The notes beneath the pieces are model-generated. The model made no database searches. It worked only from the letters and a program-made list of their open reading frames with translations, and was not told the DNA's origin. Below are positions 61,865 through 64,000 of a DNA stretch of 64,000 nt, piece after piece. Numbering within the stretch: the stretch's first letter is position 1; every line of letters begins with the position of its first letter. The position numbers were made by a program, and so were the translations under genes. Source of the DNA: Bacteroidetes bacterium SW_9_63_38 (GTDB lineage Bacteria; Bacteroidota; Rhodothermia; Rhodothermales; Salinibacteraceae); NCBI GenBank assembly GCA_003022435.1, contig PXUA01000001.1, forward strand, positions 124,001 to 188,000, read 5' to 3'.

Positions 61865-63565
61865 ATGACGGAGACCCGTTCCTACGTGGACATCGACAAC
61901 CTGACCGACCGGCTCCGCTCGGTGCCGTACACCCCCATTCTGCGTACGATTGGGCGGGTGGCCGAACGCGAGGCCATCGAGGCGTACGCCGTGGGCGGCA
62001 TGGTCCGCGACGTGCTCCTGGGCCGCTCCACGACCGACCTCGACTTCGTCACCGTCGGGGCCGATACGGGCATCGCCCTGGCCGAGGCGGTGGCCGAGGA
62101 ACTGGGCGGTCGCAAAGCGCACGTCTATCCCAAATTCGGAACGGCTGCCATCCGAATCCCCGACAGTGGTCGGGACCGAGGTCCCGCGGAGGAGGCCCTG
62201 CCCGCCGACACGCTCGTGCTGGAGTTTGTCACGGCCCGCAAGGAGAGCTACCGGTCCGATTCGCGCAGGCCCATCGTGGAGACCGGGACACTGGAGGAGG
62301 ATCAGTACCGCCGCGACTTCACGATCAACGCGATGGCGATCCACCTGGCGCCGGATCGCTTCGGCGAGCTCCTGGACCCGTTCGACGGATGTCGCGACCT
62401 CGCCCGCGAGACCATCGACACGCCGCCCCGAAAGCCTTCGGGGGAGACGTTCGAAGACGATCCCCTGCGCATGATCCGGGCCGCCCGCTTTGCCACCCAG
62501 CTGGAGTTCCGGGTATCGGATCGCGTCTTCGAGGCCATGCAGGAGAAGGCCGAGCGGGTCGGGATCCTGACGCAAGAACGGATTACGGAGGAGCTGCACA
62601 AGATTCTGGAGACCGACACGCCCTCCATCGGGTTCAAGATGCTGGAGGCGGCGGGGGTGCTGCCGCACTTCATGCCCGAGATTCAGCGGCTGAAGGGGGT
62701 CGACGTGGTCAACGGTCGCGACCACAAGGACAACTTCTACCACACCCTGGAAGTGCTGGACAACGTGGCCGAGCGGACGGCGGACCGCCCGGGCGAGGAA
62801 ACGCGCTGGCTCCGCTGGGCGGCGCTCCTTCACGACATCGCGAAGCCGCACACCAAGCGCTTCGATCCGGACGACGGATGGACCTTCCACGGGCATGAGG
62901 ACAAGGGGGCCCGCATGATTCCGGACCTTTTCCGCAAGTGGCGTCTGCCGACCGACGAGCGCATGGACTACGTGCAAAAGCTCGTGCGCCTGCATCTGCG
63001 CCCCATTGCGCTGGCGGATGAGAACGTGACTGACTCCGCCGTGCGCCGCCTGCTGTACGAGGCCGGCGACGACATTGACGACCTCATGACACTGGTGCGC
63101 TCAGACGTAACGTCCGGCAATCCGCACCGGCGTCGTCGCTACCTCAACGCCTTTGACCGTGTGGAGGAAAAGATGCGGATTGTGGAGGAGAAGGACCGCC
63201 TCCGCAACTTTGAGCCGCCGGTGGACGGGTACGAGATCATGGAGACGCTGGGCATCGAGGAGGGCGTGGCCGTTGGCATCGCCAAAACCTGGATCCGCGA
63301 GGCCATCCTCGACGGCGAGATCGCCAACGAACATGACGCCGCGTACGACTACCTGATGACCATCAAGGACGAGGCCCTGCGTCGCGGCGCCCTGTTCGAT
63401 GCGATGCAAGACCGCCTGACGGGCCGCGAGAACCGGGCGATGCGCGCGATCAAGGAGGCCGTCTTTGAAGCCTCGGACCTGCCCGACGACCGTGCCGCGG
63501 CGCTGGACTACCTGGAGGACGTGAAGAACGAGGTACTGTCCGATGAAGAGAGCGCGGAGGAATAG
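61865..63565 (+). CDS. cca: CCA-adding tRNA nucleotidyltransferase with HD domain
   Basis: The enzyme adds or repairs the CCA tail of tRNAs. The 566-residue protein starts MTETRSYVDIDNLTDRLRSV. The class II nucleotidyltransferase signature is AYAVGGMVRDVLLGRSTTDL (GGxxRDxxxGR) at about residue 41, with the catalytic Asp pair in DLDFVTVG. EDQYRRDFTINAMAI and DPLRMIRAARFATQLEFRV follow. The HD domain has ALLHDIAKPHTKRFDPDDGW, FHGHEDKGARMIPDLFRKWR and LVRLHLRPIAL. The length is more than a simple CCA enzyme (about 400) but normal for the Bacteroidota type with HD. Poly(A) polymerase is the main alternative, but this architecture is typical for CCA enzymes in the group. Confidence 0.92.
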   Translation: MTETRSYVDIDNLTDRLRSVPYTPILRTIGRVAEREAIEAYAVGGMVRDVLLGRSTTDLDFVTVGADTGIALAEAVAEELGGRKAHVYPKFGTAAIRIPDSGRDRGPAEEALPADTLVLEFVTARKESYRSDSRRPIVETGTLEEDQYRRDFTINAMAIHLAPDRFGELLDPFDGCRDLARETIDTPPRKPSGETFEDDPLRMIRAARFATQLEFRVSDRVFEAMQEKAERVGILTQERITEELHKILETDTPSIGFKMLEAAGVLPHFMPEIQRLKGVDVVNGRDHKDNFYHTLEVLDNVAERTADRPGEETRWLRWAALLHDIAKPHTKRFDPDDGWTFHGHEDKGARMIPDLFRKWRLPTDERMDYVQKLVRLHLRPIALADENVTDSAVRRLLYEAGDDIDDLMTLVRSDVTSGNPHRRRRYLNAFDRVEEKMRIVEEKDRLRNFEPPVDGYEIMETLGIEEGVAVGIAKTWIREAILDGEIANEHDAAYDYLMTIKDEALRRGALFDAMQDRLTGRENRAMRAIKEAVFEASDLPDDRAAALDYLEDVKNEVLSDEESAEE

Positions 63566-63895
63566 CGCTTTGATGTAGACAATGCCGCGCTCTTGATCGG
63601 CCAACTCTTCAAGGGGGGTCCCAATCTTCCCCGGGATGCCCATCAGCGTGGTCGAGGCCATTGGTCACCAGACCGTAGGAGCGGATCGTTCTGATTTCCC
63701 AAGAGGAAATCGTCTGAGACGGAAATCCGCTCTCCCGCATGGATCTGTTCGTCTCGACTGTATTTCATTCCCGTTCGCTACTATATTGGCCTCCGTATTT
63801 TTCTGGAACTGGCCCCAGGACAACTGGGACGTGTCCATACGGGCCCTGTCTCGCGGGGTCTCGTGTCTCGTCACCACCGGCACAGGCTCAACACC
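63566..63895. other. Intergenic, possible gene fragment on the minus strand
   Basis: A minus-strand frame starting at 63661 reads MASTTLMGIPGKIGTPLEEL then ADQERGIVYIKA. It looks protein-like but then runs into the antisense of the cca gene. It may be the 5' remnant of a lost gene. The rest of the gap to the PlsC-like start shows nothing else. Confidence 0.3.
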
Positions 63896-64000
63896 ATGAA
63901 AGCACTGTTCTACGACCTGGTCGCCGCTCTCGTCCGCGTGACCAGTTGGGCCATGTTCAGCCGCGTCGAGGTGCGCGGGCGGGACCGGGTCGATTGGGAC
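63896..64000 (+). CDS. PlsC-like 1-acyl-sn-glycerol-3-phosphate acyltransferase, N-terminus only
   Basis: Thirty-five residues are visible (MKALFYDLVAALVRVTSWAM, then FSRVEVRGRDRVDWD) before the window ends. The hydrophobic helix followed by VEVRGRDRV is the usual start of PlsC-type acyltransferases of about 200-250 residues, which come before the HxxxxD motif. The motif itself lies outside the window, so the call is tentative. If correct, it takes part in phospholipid synthesis. Confidence 0.6.
   Translation, partial: MKALFYDLVAALVRVTSWAMFSRVEVRGRDRVDWD

Noticed and set aside
63101-63661. Minus-strand frame beginning MASTTLMGIPGKIGTP
   Set aside because: Only the first 30 or so residues lie outside the cca antisense region; no family was recognised, so it is noted as a possible fragment and not called as a gene.

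Overview
The window is about 64 kb of GC-rich, gene-dense chromosome. It most resembles Salinibacter and its relatives (Rhodothermota, Bacteroidota-like). This is inferred from the gene set (D15/BamA-type outer membrane protein, TolC-MFP-RND efflux operon, lipoprotein signal peptides, HprK without visible PTS genes, Nif3 next to a coiled-coil zinc-ribbon homologue), from acidic proteins typical of halophiles, and from the rarity of Shine-Dalgarno sequences. No 16S rRNA is present, so the assignment is an inference. No tRNA, rRNA, prophage or CRISPR array was found.

Layout. 1-1.5 kb: RNase Z (cut by the window edge) and a PIN-type toxin-antitoxin pair with a frameshifted toxin. 1.7-7 kb: a 25-bp tandem repeat, an ABC exporter, and a redoxin/DsbD pair. 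7-12 kb: small membrane proteins, KptA, a DUF2237 protein, and a PaeR7I/XhoI-like restriction-modification locus whose endonuclease is truncated. 12.7-24.8 kb: mostly housekeeping genes (NAD-binding epimerase-like protein, Nif3, coiled-coil protein, RNase P RNA, SecG, Nudix hydrolase, RsmE, MutY, two paralogous membrane proteins, DUF2085, and groESL behind a perfect CIRCE operator). 24.8-30.4 kb: nucleoside hydrolase, a predicted lipoprotein acetolactate decarboxylase, a broken NTF2-like gene and a broken ADP-forming acyl-CoA synthetase/acetyltransferase. 30.9-47.8 kb: HerA-like ATPase, a secreted HExxH protein, a cNMP-binding protein, a BamA/TamA-like protein, an M23 peptidase, HprK, MoxR, a degenerate galactokinase-like GHMP protein, Fmt, FtsY, a CDP-alcohol phosphatidyltransferase and a GT2 glycosyltransferase. 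48-52 kb: an accessory island with a DUF433/DUF5615 toxin-antitoxin pair, a Crp/Fnr remnant, ManC and two MITE-like elements. 52-64 kb: tetR-tolC-mfp-RND operon, alpha-carbonic anhydrase, a D-threonine-aldolase-like pseudogene carrying a MITE, CCA-adding enzyme, and the start of a PlsC-like gene.

The most striking feature is a family of short non-autonomous elements of about 110-120 bp with TA target duplications and TACYGATNCGTG-type ends. One copy sits inside the D-threonine-aldolase-like gene. Removing it together with one TA restores the reading frame exactly at the insertion point. Two relatives lie at 12.5 kb and 51.4 kb. At least seven accessory genes here are broken or shortened by frameshift, deletion, start loss or insertion, while every housekeeping gene is intact. 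This argues for real gene decay rather than general sequencing error.
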